Assembly: GCA_018902795.1 (NCBI GenBank)
Contig: JAHIQD010000019.1
Span: 186,001-250,000 of the forward strand
DNA: 64,000 bases
Source of the DNA: Bacteroidota bacterium
GTDB taxonomy: Bacteria > Bacteroidota > Bacteroidia > Flavobacteriales > Weeksellaceae
Direction of reading: 5' to 3'
Part shown: positions 8,692 through 17,805 of the stretch, piece after piece
Position numbering within the stretch: the stretch's first letter is position 1
Layout of the letters: each line of letters begins with the position of its first letter
Notes under the pieces: model-generated
The model's input: only the letters and a program-made list of their open reading frames with translations
Databases searched by the model: none
Told to the model about the DNA's origin: nothing
Made by a program: the position numbers and the translations under genes

Positions 8692-9201
8692 ATGAAAAAG
8701 ATTTTATTTTTAGGAATCACCCTATTATTTGCGTCAAACAGTTTTGCCCAGGAACAGAAATATGACTGGAAAAAAATGAAGCCCGAGCAGAGAAAGGAAG
8801 TCATCCAGAATATGAGTCCACAGGAAAGAATGACCCTTCTGAAGCAGTTCCGCGAAAATATGATCGTCTCCGAACTTGATGTTCCACAAAACGAGCAAAC
8901 CGAATTCAAAACCCTTTTTTCGGAATATCAGGACAAGCAGAACGAGATAAAAAATAAGTTCAAGCCGAGCGAAGATTACGATAATATGAGTGACGAAGAA
9001 GCAAAGCGACATCTCAACGAAAGTTTCGAAATTGGCCAGCAACTTTTAGACAACAGAAAAATATACGCGCAGAAATTCATGAAAGTGATCAAGCCGCAGC
9101 AGGTACTGCAGATGTACCAGACAGAAGGTAAAATGCGCAACAAAATATTAGATAAAAAAGACGGGCAATCTAAAAAAAGCCCGCAGAGCAGGCGACCATA
9201 A
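8692..9201 (+). CDS. Secreted Spy/CpxP-like helical protein
   Basis: A 169-aa protein with a signal peptide (about residues 1-19, ending NSFAQ) and a highly charged, all-helical mature part (MKPEQRKEVIQNMSPQERM, then LDKKDGQSKKS at the end). This layout resembles the Spy/CpxP periplasmic chaperone or sensor group often placed under ECF control in Bacteroidota; the canonical LTxxQ motif is not clear, so assignment is by architecture. It follows the membrane protein by 13 bp and completes the sigma operon, which ends at a strong terminator. Confidence 0.7.
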   Translation: MKKILFLGITLLFASNSFAQEQKYDWKKMKPEQRKEVIQNMSPQERMTLLKQFRENMIVSELDVPQNEQTEFKTLFSEYQDKQNEIKNKFKPSEDYDNMSDEEAKRHLNESFEIGQQLLDNRKIYAQKFMKVIKPQQVLQMYQTEGKMRNKILDKKDGQSKKSPQSRRP

Positions 9202-9222
9202 TAGTTTATTTTTTTAATGTTT

Positions 9223-9265
9223 GAACGACCTCTACATCCTTTGTGCAGAGGTCGTTCTTTTTTTT
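9223..9265 (+). terminator. Strong intrinsic terminator of the sigma operon
   Basis: Stem GAACGACCTCT (9223-9233) with AGAGGTCGTTC (9247-9257), loop of 13 nt, then eight T residues (9258-9265). Confidence 0.9.
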
Positions 9266-9304
9266 GGCGATCCCCTCGCCGCCGCAAAACCCGCACCTTG
9301 GGTC

Positions 9305-9380
9305 GGGCTATACACTGCAACTCCTCGTTCCCAAACTTTCCCCACGCTTACTGCGGGGTCTCCGTTGCTATCCCTATCGC
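9305..9380 (+). repeat. Intergenic repeat, copy 1 (with 49557-49636)
   Basis: A GC-richer segment sharing two ordered blocks with 49557-49636: a left block of the form CTAT-C-CT..ACTCCTC and a right block GCGGGGT--CCG-TGCTATC--CGC. The two copies are in the same orientation and about 76 and 80 bp long. No ORF is plausible across it. This copy ends 44 bp before the lepA -7 box. Confidence 0.6.
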
Positions 9381-9424
9381 AAATACGGCCTCGAAATTGT
9401 AAGAAAAATTCCGACAAAAAACAC

Positions 9425-9432
9425 TAAATTTG
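9425..9432 (+). promoter_or_regulatory. -7 box for lepA
   Basis: TAAATTTG, an exact TAnnTTTG match, 20 nt upstream of the lepA ATG at 9453. Its position rules out translation from the upstream in-frame codons, which would lie before the transcript start. Confidence 0.65.
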
Positions 9433-9452
9433 CCAACTATCTAGAATATTCA

Positions 9453-11249
9453 ATGAAAAACATACGAAACTTTTGCATTATTGCACATATCGACCACGGG
9501 AAATCAACTTTGGCAGACCGGCTTTTGGAATATACCGGTACGGTAACCCAAAGAGAACTGCAGTCGCAAACCCTGGACGACATGGATCTGGAAAAAGAAC
9601 GCGGTATTACCATAAAATCCCACGCCATCCAGATGGATTATGAACTGAACGGTGAAAAATATATTCTCAACCTTATCGATACACCGGGACACGTTGATTT
9701 TTCCTACGAAGTTTCCCGTTCTATTGCAGCTTGTGAAGGCGCATTGCTTATTGTGGATGCCGCGCAGAGTATTCAGGCACAAACAATCAGTAATTTATAT
9801 TTGGCTTTGGAAAACGATTTAACCATCATTCCAATTCTTAATAAAATCGATTTACCTTCCGCAAATCCGGAAGAAGTTACTGATGAAATCATGAATTTGA
9901 TCGGGTGCGAATACGACGATGTTTTACGCGTTTCCGGAAAAACAGGCGAAGGCGTTCATGAGCTCTTAGAGCATATTGTGAAAAGGATTCCGGCTCCGGT
10001 TGGGGATCCCGATGCGCCGCTGCAGGCTTTGGTTTTCGATTCTGTCTACAATCCGTTCCGCGGAATTGAAGCGTATTTCAAAGTGGTAAACGGCAGCATC
10101 AAAAAAGGTCAGCGCATTAAATTCATGGCGACAGGGAAAATGTACGAAGCCGATGAGGTAGGAACATTAAAATTAAAGCAGTCACCGAAAAAAGAAATTC
10201 TGACGGGAGATGTAGGTTATATTATTTCAGGGATTAAAGATGCTCGAGAAGTAAAAGTAGGAGATACCATCACTACTTTTGAAAATGGGGCAGCCGCAGC
10301 AATTGAAGGTTTTGAAGAAGTGAAACCTATGGTTTTTGCCGGAATTTATCCAATTGAAGCTGAAGATTTTGAGGAATTGAGATTTTCTCTGGAGAAATTG
10401 AGACTGAATGACGCTTCATTGGTTTTCGAGCCGGAAAGTTCTGCAGCACTTGGTTTCGGTTTCCGTTGCGGATTCCTCGGAATGCTGCACATGGAAATCG
10501 TTCAGGAAAGACTCGACAGAGAGTTCAATATGGATGTTATTACTACAGTTCCCAACGTTTCATACCACGGTTACACCAAGAAGGATCCTGAAAAAATGAT
10601 CCTCATTAATAACCCTTCAGAAATGACAGACCCAATGATGTTGGATCGCGTTGAAGAGCCTTTTATCAAAGCTTCTATTATTACCAAATCCGATTTCGTT
10701 GGTGCGGTGATGACTTTATGTATTGAGAAACGGGGCGAAATCGTCAATCAAAGTTATTTAACTTCAGAACGGGTAGAACTCGTATTCAATATGCCTTTGG
10801 CGGAAGTGGTTTTCGATTTTTATGACCGTTTGAAATCAATTTCTAAAGGTTATGCTTCTTTCGATTATCATCCGATCGGTTTCCGTGCTTCGAAACTGGT
10901 AAAAATGGATATCCTGATCAATGGCGATATGGTAGATGCGCTTTCTTCCTTAATTCACGACAGCAACGCTTATTATATCGGAAAAAGAATGTGCGAAAAA
11001 CTGCGCGAACTGATCCCGAGACAACAGTTTGATATTGCTGTTCAGGCAGCATTAGGAGCAAAAGTTATTGCGAGAGAAACCATTAAAGCTTTAAGAAAAG
11101 ACGTTACGGCGAAATGTTACGGTGGTGATATTTCCAGAAAACGTAAACTCCTTGAAAAGCAGAAAGAAGGAAAGAAAAAGATGAAACAGATTGGTAGAGT
11201 TGAGGTTCCGCAATCTGCATTTATGGCGGTGTTGAAACTGAATGACTAA
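9453..11249 (+). CDS. lepA: Elongation factor 4 (LepA)
   Basis: Translational GTPase EF4, a ribosome-associated factor proposed to back-translocate or assist stalled ribosomes. From ATG 9453 it is 598 aa, the normal length. G motifs are intact: AHIDHGKST (G1), ERGITIKS (G2), DTPGHVDF (G3), NKID (G4). The C-terminal domain unique to LepA is present (RPLIGFRASK-like region and GGDISRKRKLLEKQKEGKKK). The frame is open 70 codons further upstream, but that extension runs through a repeat and the promoter and has no family counterpart, so it is rejected. Confidence 0.97.
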   Translation: MKNIRNFCIIAHIDHGKSTLADRLLEYTGTVTQRELQSQTLDDMDLEKERGITIKSHAIQMDYELNGEKYILNLIDTPGHVDFSYEVSRSIAACEGALLIVDAAQSIQAQTISNLYLALENDLTIIPILNKIDLPSANPEEVTDEIMNLIGCEYDDVLRVSGKTGEGVHELLEHIVKRIPAPVGDPDAPLQALVFDSVYNPFRGIEAYFKVVNGSIKKGQRIKFMATGKMYEADEVGTLKLKQSPKKEILTGDVGYIISGIKDAREVKVGDTITTFENGAAAAIEGFEEVKPMVFAGIYPIEAEDFEELRFSLEKLRLNDASLVFEPESSAALGFGFRCGFLGMLHMEIVQERLDREFNMDVITTVPNVSYHGYTKKDPEKMILINNPSEMTDPMMLDRVEEPFIKASIITKSDFVGAVMTLCIEKRGEIVNQSYLTSERVELVFNMPLAEVVFDFYDRLKSISKGYASFDYHPIGFRASKLVKMDILINGDMVDALSSLIHDSNAYYIGKRMCEKLRELIPRQQFDIAVQAALGAKVIARETIKALRKDVTAKCYGGDISRKRKLLEKQKEGKKKMKQIGRVEVPQSAFMAVLKLND

Positions 11250-11275
11250 ATACTGAAACTATCCTTATAAGACTT

Positions 11276-11303
11276 AAATTCCTGAATTTTTCAGGAATTT
11301 TTT
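11276..11303 (+). terminator. Intrinsic terminator of lepA
   Basis: AAATTCCTGA (11276-11285) pairs with TCAGGAATTT (11291-11300) and is followed by further T residues. Confidence 0.85.
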
Positions 11304-11329
11304 ATTTATTTTCGTTAAAATTTTTAAAA

Positions 11330-13027
11330 ATGAAGTTCAACATACTCATCATTCTATTCTCTTCACAACTGATTTTCGCTCAGCAAAAATTCCAGACTCC
11401 TTACGAAAAAGGCAACGGAAACCAAACCGTTACTTATGAGGAAATGGTAAAGTATTATGCTGATCTCGATCAAAACTTTGAAAATATTTCCATTGAAAAT
11501 TTCGGACAGGATGACAATGGCGAACCGATTAAAGTGGTAGTTTTTAATCCTTCAAAAAACAAAAATAATCCTGTCATCCTGATCAACAACGGAATTCATT
11601 CCGGCGAACCCGACGGAATTGACGCCACCATGATGCTGATGCGGGATTTGGCTACCGGAAAAATTTCTGCTAAAAACTTAAGGATTGCAGCCGTTCAAGC
11701 CTATAATATTTCAGGGATGTTGCGGAGAGGAAAATATAGCCGCGCCAATCAAAACGGTCCGGAAGAATATGGTTTCCGCGGAAATGCGAGAAATTACGAC
11801 CTGAACCGTGATTTTATTAAGAATGACAGCGAAAACGCCAAAGCTTTCCAGCAGATTTTTCAACACTTTAAACCCATTTATTTCATTGACAATCATGTAA
11901 GTAACGGTGCCGATTATCAATATTTATTTACTTATATCTCCACTAATAAAGAAAGACTGGGTAAAACATTAGGCAATTATTTCAACAGAAAAATGCAGCC
12001 CGAAATTCTGCAGCATCTGGAAAAAAAGGGAATTCTTACCACGCCTTACGTGAATATCCACGGTGACTCCCCTGATGAAGGTTTCCCGGCGTTCATGGAT
12101 TCTCCGCGTTATGCGACAGGTTATACCACGCTTTTCAATACGTTGGGAACCGTTGCCGAAACGCATATGCTGAAGCCTTACAGTGACCGTGTTCGTGCTA
12201 CTTATGAATATATGCTGAGTTCCATTAATTATGTCAGCAAAAATGCTTCAGAAATTCAGAAGAAAATGACAGAAAGTCTGATTGAACTGCAGCCAGGAAT
12301 GAAATACAGTTTACAGTGGAAAACCGACGACAGTAAATTTCAGCTGATTGATTTCAAAGGATATGAAGCCGGAAAAAAAACCAGCGGAGTTTCCGGAAAA
12401 CCAAGATTGTTTTATGACCGGACAAAACCCTTTACCCGAAAAGTGAAGTTTTTTAATGATTATGTATCTACCAGAGAAATTAAAATCCCCAGTTACTATG
12501 TGATTCCTAAATCTGAATACAAAGTGATTAAATACCTTAAAAGAAACAGTATCAAACTGAGGGAAATTGCCAATGATTCGGTGATCAGCGTTGAGCTATA
12601 CAGGATTGCCGATTATAAAACGGTGAAAAATCCTTACGAAGGTCATTATCTTCATTATGAAACCAAAACGAAATCTGAATTTAAAAACATCGGTTTCAGA
12701 AAAGGAGATTTTCTGGTTTCCACAAGGCAGAACGGTGTGAAATATCTCCTGGAAACCCTTGAACCGGAAGCAATCGATTCCTTTTTCAACTGGAATTTCT
12801 TTGACGGAATTCTTGGCCAAAAGGAATATTTCTCCGATTACGTCTTTGAAGATACCGCCGCAGAACTGTTGAAAAACAATCAGGTTTTAAAAACCGCCTT
12901 CGAGTTCGAAAAAGTGGCAAACCCCGATTTTGCAAAAGACGGAAATGCTCAACTGGACTGGGTTTATAAACATTCCGATTATTATGAAGGAACGGTTGGG
13001 TTATATCCGATTTTCAGGATCCAGTAG
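11330..13027 (+). CDS. Secreted M14-family zinc carboxypeptidase
   Basis: A 565-aa exported metallopeptidase. A signal peptide (about residues 1-17, ending LIFAQ) precedes an M14 catalytic domain with the zinc ligands His90 and Glu93 (GIHSGEPDG) and His189 (FIDNHVSNG), plus NRDF at 159-162. The remaining 250 residues form a C-terminal region without a motif I recognise. No T9SS C-terminal sorting domain is obvious, so periplasmic or outer-membrane-associated location is more likely than T9SS export. Single gene between two terminators. Carboxypeptidase action on peptides is a family inference. Confidence 0.88.
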   Translation: MKFNILIILFSSQLIFAQQKFQTPYEKGNGNQTVTYEEMVKYYADLDQNFENISIENFGQDDNGEPIKVVVFNPSKNKNNPVILINNGIHSGEPDGIDATMMLMRDLATGKISAKNLRIAAVQAYNISGMLRRGKYSRANQNGPEEYGFRGNARNYDLNRDFIKNDSENAKAFQQIFQHFKPIYFIDNHVSNGADYQYLFTYISTNKERLGKTLGNYFNRKMQPEILQHLEKKGILTTPYVNIHGDSPDEGFPAFMDSPRYATGYTTLFNTLGTVAETHMLKPYSDRVRATYEYMLSSINYVSKNASEIQKKMTESLIELQPGMKYSLQWKTDDSKFQLIDFKGYEAGKKTSGVSGKPRLFYDRTKPFTRKVKFFNDYVSTREIKIPSYYVIPKSEYKVIKYLKRNSIKLREIANDSVISVELYRIADYKTVKNPYEGHYLHYETKTKSEFKNIGFRKGDFLVSTRQNGVKYLLETLEPEAIDSFFNWNFFDGILGQKEYFSDYVFEDTAAELLKNNQVLKTAFEFEKVANPDFAKDGNAQLDWVYKHSDYYEGTVGLYPIFRIQ

Positions 13028-13042
13028 AAACCAATTAATAAA

Positions 13043-13072
13043 AAAAGGCAAACTTAAGGTTTGCCTTTTTTT
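13043..13072. terminator. Bidirectional terminator
   Basis: GGCAAAC (13047-13053), loop TTAAG, GTTTGCC (13059-13065), with A-run to the left and T-run to the right; serves the convergent M14 peptidase and JmjC-like genes. Confidence 0.88.
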
Positions 13073-13080
13073 GTTCAGTA

Positions 13081-13962
13081 CTATTTGGGAAGCCCTTTTT
13101 TCAGTGCATAATTTGCTCTTTCAATGGCTTTCTTCTCTTTCCAGTCCATGTATCTTTTTTTGAATTTTCCTTTCATGAAATTATCAAAATTCCTCTGAAC
13201 CGTCAGATTCCACAGTGAATGTGCTTTTACTCCCCACGATTTATCCCAAGCTCTGAGTGAAATGGAGAAACTTCCGTCCAGATATTTCATCCAGTGCCAC
13301 CACCCGGTAGGCATGAATAAAGTGTCGCCATGCTCCAGGAAGCATTCGACGCCCTCAACACCTTCCAATGCAGGAAATTTTTCAAAATCTGGGTTTGCAA
13401 TATCATAATCTTCCAGCGCATAAGTGGCGTACGGAATCTTGTAAAGGCGGTCTTTCCATTTATAATCAAACAGCAGAATATGTTTCCGCCCGTTGAAATG
13501 CGTGTGGAAAATATGCGCCATATCAATGTCATAATGCAGGAATGTCACTGAACCTTTACCGCCAAAAAACATGTTCGGATATTTATCAAGAAAGCCACCC
13601 ATCAGTTCTTTCGGTGAGAGATAATCTTCGAGTAATTTAGGGGCAGATTTAATGGGATCAAAGAGAAAAATCCGCAGATCGGTAGGTTCCTTCTGGATCA
13701 GATCGATATAATCCCCAAACTTCATTTTTGCTGCCGAGGAGTTGATAGGAGCCGAAGGATCGGCCTTGGAAGAATCATAAAGCGGAACTTCAACGTCACC
13801 CACTACTTCTTTCATGTAGTCCATCGTCCATTTTTGGTAAGCCGGCCAGTTTTTGGCCATGTTTCGGATGACTACCGGTTTTCTGGGAATCAAATATTTT
13901 TCCCGGAATTCTTCTTTGGTAATGTCTTCTACAACATCAATCGGCGTTAAATGAAGTCCCAT
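13081..13962 (-). CDS. Cupin-8/JmjC-like Fe(II)/2-oxoglutarate oxygenase
   Basis: A 293-aa cytosolic protein of the cupin_8 (JmjC-like, FIH-related) group. The iron-binding facial triad is visible: His143 and Asp145 in FLHYDIDMAH and the distal His223 in PTGWWHWM, with Lys160 or a nearby residue as a possible 2-oxoglutarate contact. Such proteins hydroxylate ribosomal proteins, other proteins or small molecules; the target here is unknown. It is transcribed alone, with a -7 box about 21 nt upstream, divergent from the outer-membrane protein gene. Confidence 0.87.
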   Translation of the reverse strand: MGLHLTPIDVVEDITKEEFREKYLIPRKPVVIRNMAKNWPAYQKWTMDYMKEVVGDVEVPLYDSSKADPSAPINSSAAKMKFGDYIDLIQKEPTDLRIFLFDPIKSAPKLLEDYLSPKELMGGFLDKYPNMFFGGKGSVTFLHYDIDMAHIFHTHFNGRKHILLFDYKWKDRLYKIPYATYALEDYDIANPDFEKFPALEGVEGVECFLEHGDTLFMPTGWWHWMKYLDGSFSISLRAWDKSWGVKAHSLWNLTVQRNFDNFMKGKFKKRYMDWKEKKAIERANYALKKGLPK

Positions 13963-13982
13963 ATTAAGTAAGTGTTAATTGG

Positions 13983-13990
13983 CAAAATTA
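13983..13990 (-). promoter_or_regulatory. -7 box for the cupin-8/JmjC-like gene
   Basis: TAATTTTG on the minus strand matches TAnnTTTG, 20 nt before the ATG at 13962; a TTG lies 15 bp further upstream, a short spacing. Confidence 0.5.
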
Positions 13991-14129
13991 TGAAAAAAGA
14001 AATTTCAATGACTTAAAAGATGATAGTTTTTATCAAATACGGAACACCGCTTCACTCTCAATGTCTTTGTTAATCACACATTTTCTGTAACAAATATGAT
14101 GCAGCGTCTACTAATTTTAAAAAACATTC

Positions 14130-16856
14130 ATGAAATTTTTCTCTACACTTTTCTTCACCTTTTTTTTCGCAGTTATTTCTTATGCCCAGACAACGGTTTC
14201 GGGGAAAATCACTGATGCGGACGGGCAACCGATTCCCAGCGCCAGTGTTACGATCGAAGAACCTGGAAAAGACGCCATTATGGCTTATTCAATTTCCAAT
14301 TCGAAAGGCGAATATAAAGTTACTTTTACTTCCGCAGAACCTAATGTCGATTTAAAAATCAAAGCCTTTAACCAAAAGCCTTTGTTGAAATCCATTAAAA
14401 ATCAGAATCAAACCCTTGGTTTCAGCATGGATTCTGATGCGACCGAAATTAAAGAAGTAAAACTCAAAACCAAACTTATTACCAAAAAAGGGGATACCAT
14501 TTCCTATGATTTAAAAGCATTTGAAAGCAAAGCCGACCGGACTTTGGCTGATGTTTTAAAGAAAATTCCGGGGATTGAAGTAAACGGAGACGGATCAGTA
14601 CTTTATCAGGGCGAGCCGATCAACAAATTCTATGTTAACGGAAAAGATTTAATGGAAGGCGGATACGGGACAGTGAACAACTCGTTACCGAAAGATGCCG
14701 TTCAGAAAGTTGAAGTATTGGAAAACCACCAGCCTGTGAAGATTCTTCAGGATAAAGTGCCGTCGGAAAATGCTGCGCTGAACGTAGTTTTGAAGAAAAC
14801 GGTTACCATGACCGGTAGAGGCGAAGTAGGTGTCGGAATGGATCCATTACTTTGGAATGTAAAACTGACACCAATGTTTTTCGGGCAGAAAAACCAGTGG
14901 GTTGTCAATTATAAAGCGAATAACAACGGCGAAAGTGTTGAAAAAGAAGGAAATCTTTTAAGTTTCGGCAGCCGCTGGGAAGGCAGAAGAATTCAGGCTT
15001 CACAGAAAAGTTGGACTAATCTTGAAACTGCAGATGTGCCCAACGTTCCGGAAAAAAGATATCTGCAGAACAATGTTCATTATTTCTCAGCGAACCTTCT
15101 TACCAATCCTTTCAAAAGTAAAGAATGGGAACTGAAAGCCAATGCAAGCTATACCAATAACAGGATTGAAAGACGTGATAACAGGATTGAAATTTTTCAA
15201 CCGGGCTCACCTAAATTATTGAGCGGCGGAGAACTTACTTCTTTCACTTCCAATAATTTCTATACCAACGCCACTAAAGGGGAAGTAATTTTCACGAAAA
15301 ATGCTAAAAAAGGTTTCTTTAAAAATACTACAACATGGAACGGTTTCTGGAACGAGAGTAATGCGGAAACACAAAGGGACATTGCTAAAGAAGATGAATC
15401 TGGAAATACGTTTTCTACCAACTACGCATCCGTCCAAGGCCTTAATTCCCCGTCCGGAATGATTCAGAACTCCCTAAGTGCTATTTTACCGTGGAAGGAA
15501 AAACTGTTTAATGTGATGAGCTATATCAGTTACCAGAAGGATCAGCAAACGCTTTCCGTTTCGCCTTCCTCTTATCTCAATATGGGAGACAATTTCCCTA
15601 AAGCAGTCAACTTTGCGGTATCCAAACAGTTTGCGAAATCGAATACCTTTATCGCCAATCATTCCGCATCCGTAGGATTTTCTTATAAGAAATTCACTTT
15701 CACACCGGAAATGGGATTAAATATGAGTTTTAATAATCTTGAATCGATTCTTTTAGGTGGCAGCAACAGTTTTGTAAGTTATGGTGCTGACTATGAGAAT
15801 AATTTGGATTGGAATGAAGTACAGCCTTACACCCAGGTGGGGATTAATTATAAATCCAGCAATTTTAACTTCAGTGCCAATTTACCGCTGAATTTTTACG
15901 GAATTACTTATAAAGACCATTTGAGAAATCAGTTTTTAGACAATGACAAAATCGTTTTCGAACCCAGTTTATTTGCTTCTTATGATTTCGCTTCGTTTTT
16001 TAAATGGTGGGTTTTTGCCAACCAGTCTTACGATTTCGGAAATTTCGGGTTTTTGTATGGCGGACAAATGCTGACTTCTCCTGTTGGGCTCACGAAGAGA
16101 TATGATGACACGAATCCGCTAATGCCTGAATATCTTTCAAGAAATTTAGGAACAAGATTAGAGTACAGAAACCCGCTGAATAATCTCTTTTTCAATGTGA
16201 GATACGGTTACAATACGAACAAGAGAAATATCATTGAAAGATTTACCGGGGAAGGATTCAGTTCCCAGCTTACTTTGGCAGCGATTGATAACACTACTAT
16301 TTCAAGAACTGAAAGTGCAGAAATCGGGAAGTATTTTCCTAAGTTTAAAACCAATGCTTCATTTAATTTTTCCAATACCAATTCTAACGGATATACCTTT
16401 TTCAATACTTTAGTGAAAACTAAATCGAACCGCCAGAATTTAGGTTTCAAGTTTAACAACACCTATTTTTCCTGGCTGAGCGTTGATTACAATATCTCCA
16501 TGAACTGGTCTGAAAGCATCAACGAATCATTTAATGTTTCACAAAAAAATTCCGGATGGAACCACAATCTTGCGGCTTATGTTTATCCGGTGGAAAACCA
16601 CACTGTTGGGTTTTTCTGGGATGATTTAAACACCAAATCCGGTGGAGAAAGTTTCAGAAACTCATTCTTTGATCTTTCTTATCAGTACACCTGGTCCAAG
16701 AAGAAAATCGATTTTGAACTGAAATGGATGAATATTGGCAATAAAAAAGCATTCGAAGACATTTCTTACGATCCCAGTTTCCTGCTGACGACCAAACGCA
16801 CCATGTATATCCGTCCAAGCCAGGTAATGTTTACGGTAAAATTCAATTTTAAATAG
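14130..16856 (+). CDS. Outer-membrane beta-barrel protein with carboxypeptidase-regulatory domain
   Basis: A 908-aa TonB-dependent-receptor-like protein. After a signal peptide (about 1-20, ISYAQ) comes a CarboxypepD_reg-type beta-sandwich (VSGKITDADGQPIPSASVTIEE), a plug-like segment with LADVLKKIPGIEVNGDGSVLYQGE, and a long barrel ending in the typical outer-membrane C-terminus (MFTVKFNFK, final aromatic/basic). It belongs to the group that lacks a clear TonB box. The GLPGLI gene begins 18 bp later, so the two are co-transcribed and probably function together at the envelope. Substrate unknown. Confidence 0.87.
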   Translation: MKFFSTLFFTFFFAVISYAQTTVSGKITDADGQPIPSASVTIEEPGKDAIMAYSISNSKGEYKVTFTSAEPNVDLKIKAFNQKPLLKSIKNQNQTLGFSMDSDATEIKEVKLKTKLITKKGDTISYDLKAFESKADRTLADVLKKIPGIEVNGDGSVLYQGEPINKFYVNGKDLMEGGYGTVNNSLPKDAVQKVEVLENHQPVKILQDKVPSENAALNVVLKKTVTMTGRGEVGVGMDPLLWNVKLTPMFFGQKNQWVVNYKANNNGESVEKEGNLLSFGSRWEGRRIQASQKSWTNLETADVPNVPEKRYLQNNVHYFSANLLTNPFKSKEWELKANASYTNNRIERRDNRIEIFQPGSPKLLSGGELTSFTSNNFYTNATKGEVIFTKNAKKGFFKNTTTWNGFWNESNAETQRDIAKEDESGNTFSTNYASVQGLNSPSGMIQNSLSAILPWKEKLFNVMSYISYQKDQQTLSVSPSSYLNMGDNFPKAVNFAVSKQFAKSNTFIANHSASVGFSYKKFTFTPEMGLNMSFNNLESILLGGSNSFVSYGADYENNLDWNEVQPYTQVGINYKSSNFNFSANLPLNFYGITYKDHLRNQFLDNDKIVFEPSLFASYDFASFFKWWVFANQSYDFGNFGFLYGGQMLTSPVGLTKRYDDTNPLMPEYLSRNLGTRLEYRNPLNNLFFNVRYGYNTNKRNIIERFTGEGFSSQLTLAAIDNTTISRTESAEIGKYFPKFKTNASFNFSNTNSNGYTFFNTLVKTKSNRQNLGFKFNNTYFSWLSVDYNISMNWSESINESFNVSQKNSGWNHNLAAYVYPVENHTVGFFWDDLNTKSGGESFRNSFFDLSYQYTWSKKKIDFELKWMNIGNKKAFEDISYDPSFLLTTKRTMYIRPSQVMFTVKFNFK

Positions 16857-16874
16857 TTTTAAAAATACTGAATC

Positions 16875-17744
16875 ATGAAAAAATTATCAGCCTTATTTTT
16901 GTTAGTTGGTTTGATGCTTTCCGCACAGAACAATAGAGTGATTTATGAATATAAATTCGCGCCGGATTCCACCAAAACTGACAGTCTGAAAACCGAATGG
17001 ATGTATCTCGACATCAGTAAAAAAGGATCGAAATTTTACAGCAAGAGTACTTTTGAAAGCGATTCTATCATTCAGGAAAGCATCAGAAAACAGATGGCTT
17101 CGGGGATGAGAAATATTTCGGTTTCAAAGCAGAGACGACGCGAAATTAATTATGAAGTAGAAAAAACCTATCCGGAATACAAAACCTATTTAGTTTCCAA
17201 CATCGGGAATGATACCTATAAAGTGGTAGAAGACCGGAAACCCGACTGGAAAATTTCGTCCGAGAAAAAGAAGCTGGGAACTTTCAGCGTACAGAAAGCA
17301 ACAGCCGATTTTGCGGGAAGAAAATGGACCGCCTGGTTCACCACAGATGTTCCCATTCAGGACGGGCCGTATAAATTTTCAGGTCTTCCCGGATTGATTG
17401 TGGAGGTTGCAGACCAAACCGGAACCCATAAAATGGAGCTGAAAGGTTTGAAAAAAATTCCCGAAAGCAAAACAGAAGAACTCAACACTCAGGGAAAAGA
17501 TATACCGATGCTCAGAAAAAAGCCTATCGAAGTGAACCGCCAGCAGTATGTAAAACAGCTGAAACAATACGAAAATGATCCGGTTCAGGGGATGAGAGAG
17601 ATTCTGAACCGTCCCAATTCCAAAGTCATGATCAATGTAAACGGTAAAGAGATTTCTGATCCTAAAGAAATTCTCCGGGAACTGGAAAAAAATGCCAAGG
17701 AAGAAATACAGCGCAATAACAATAAAATTGAACTGGTACCTTAA
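16875..17744 (+). CDS. GLPGLI family protein (first copy)
   Basis: A 289-aa exported protein with a signal peptide (about 1-17, LMLSAQ) and the family-defining GLPGLI at residues 170-175, preceded by the conserved FTTDVPIQDGPYKF. GLPGLI proteins are widespread in Bacteroidota and have no established biochemical function. The C-terminal third is charged and helical with a Lys/Glu/Asn-rich end. It lies 18 bp after the beta-barrel gene. It is a paralogue of the protein at 18429-19325, sharing QDGPYKF-GLPGLIV and the WKIS-EK-K-G---QKAT block. Confidence 0.92.
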   Translation: MKKLSALFLLVGLMLSAQNNRVIYEYKFAPDSTKTDSLKTEWMYLDISKKGSKFYSKSTFESDSIIQESIRKQMASGMRNISVSKQRRREINYEVEKTYPEYKTYLVSNIGNDTYKVVEDRKPDWKISSEKKKLGTFSVQKATADFAGRKWTAWFTTDVPIQDGPYKFSGLPGLIVEVADQTGTHKMELKGLKKIPESKTEELNTQGKDIPMLRKKPIEVNRQQYVKQLKQYENDPVQGMREILNRPNSKVMINVNGKEISDPKEILRELEKNAKEEIQRNNNKIELVP

Positions 17745-17749
17745 AAGAA

Positions 17750-17776
17750 AATCCCGCCTTCCAAAAAGGCGGGATT
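17750..17776. terminator. Terminator hairpin between GLPGLI and DinB genes
   Basis: AATCCCGCCTT (17750-17760) pairs perfectly with AAGGCGGGATT (17766-17776), loop CCAAA. The T-rich side lies on the minus strand, so it mainly suits the DinB gene; the stem is strong enough to matter in both directions. Confidence 0.75.
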
Positions 17777-17805
17777 CATCATTTATCTAACTTATTAAAA
17801 ACTAA

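Noticed and set aside
9243..9452. 70-codon N-terminal extension of lepA
   Set aside because: It runs through a repeat and the -7 box, has no family counterpart, and the ATG at 9453 gives the standard 598-aa protein.
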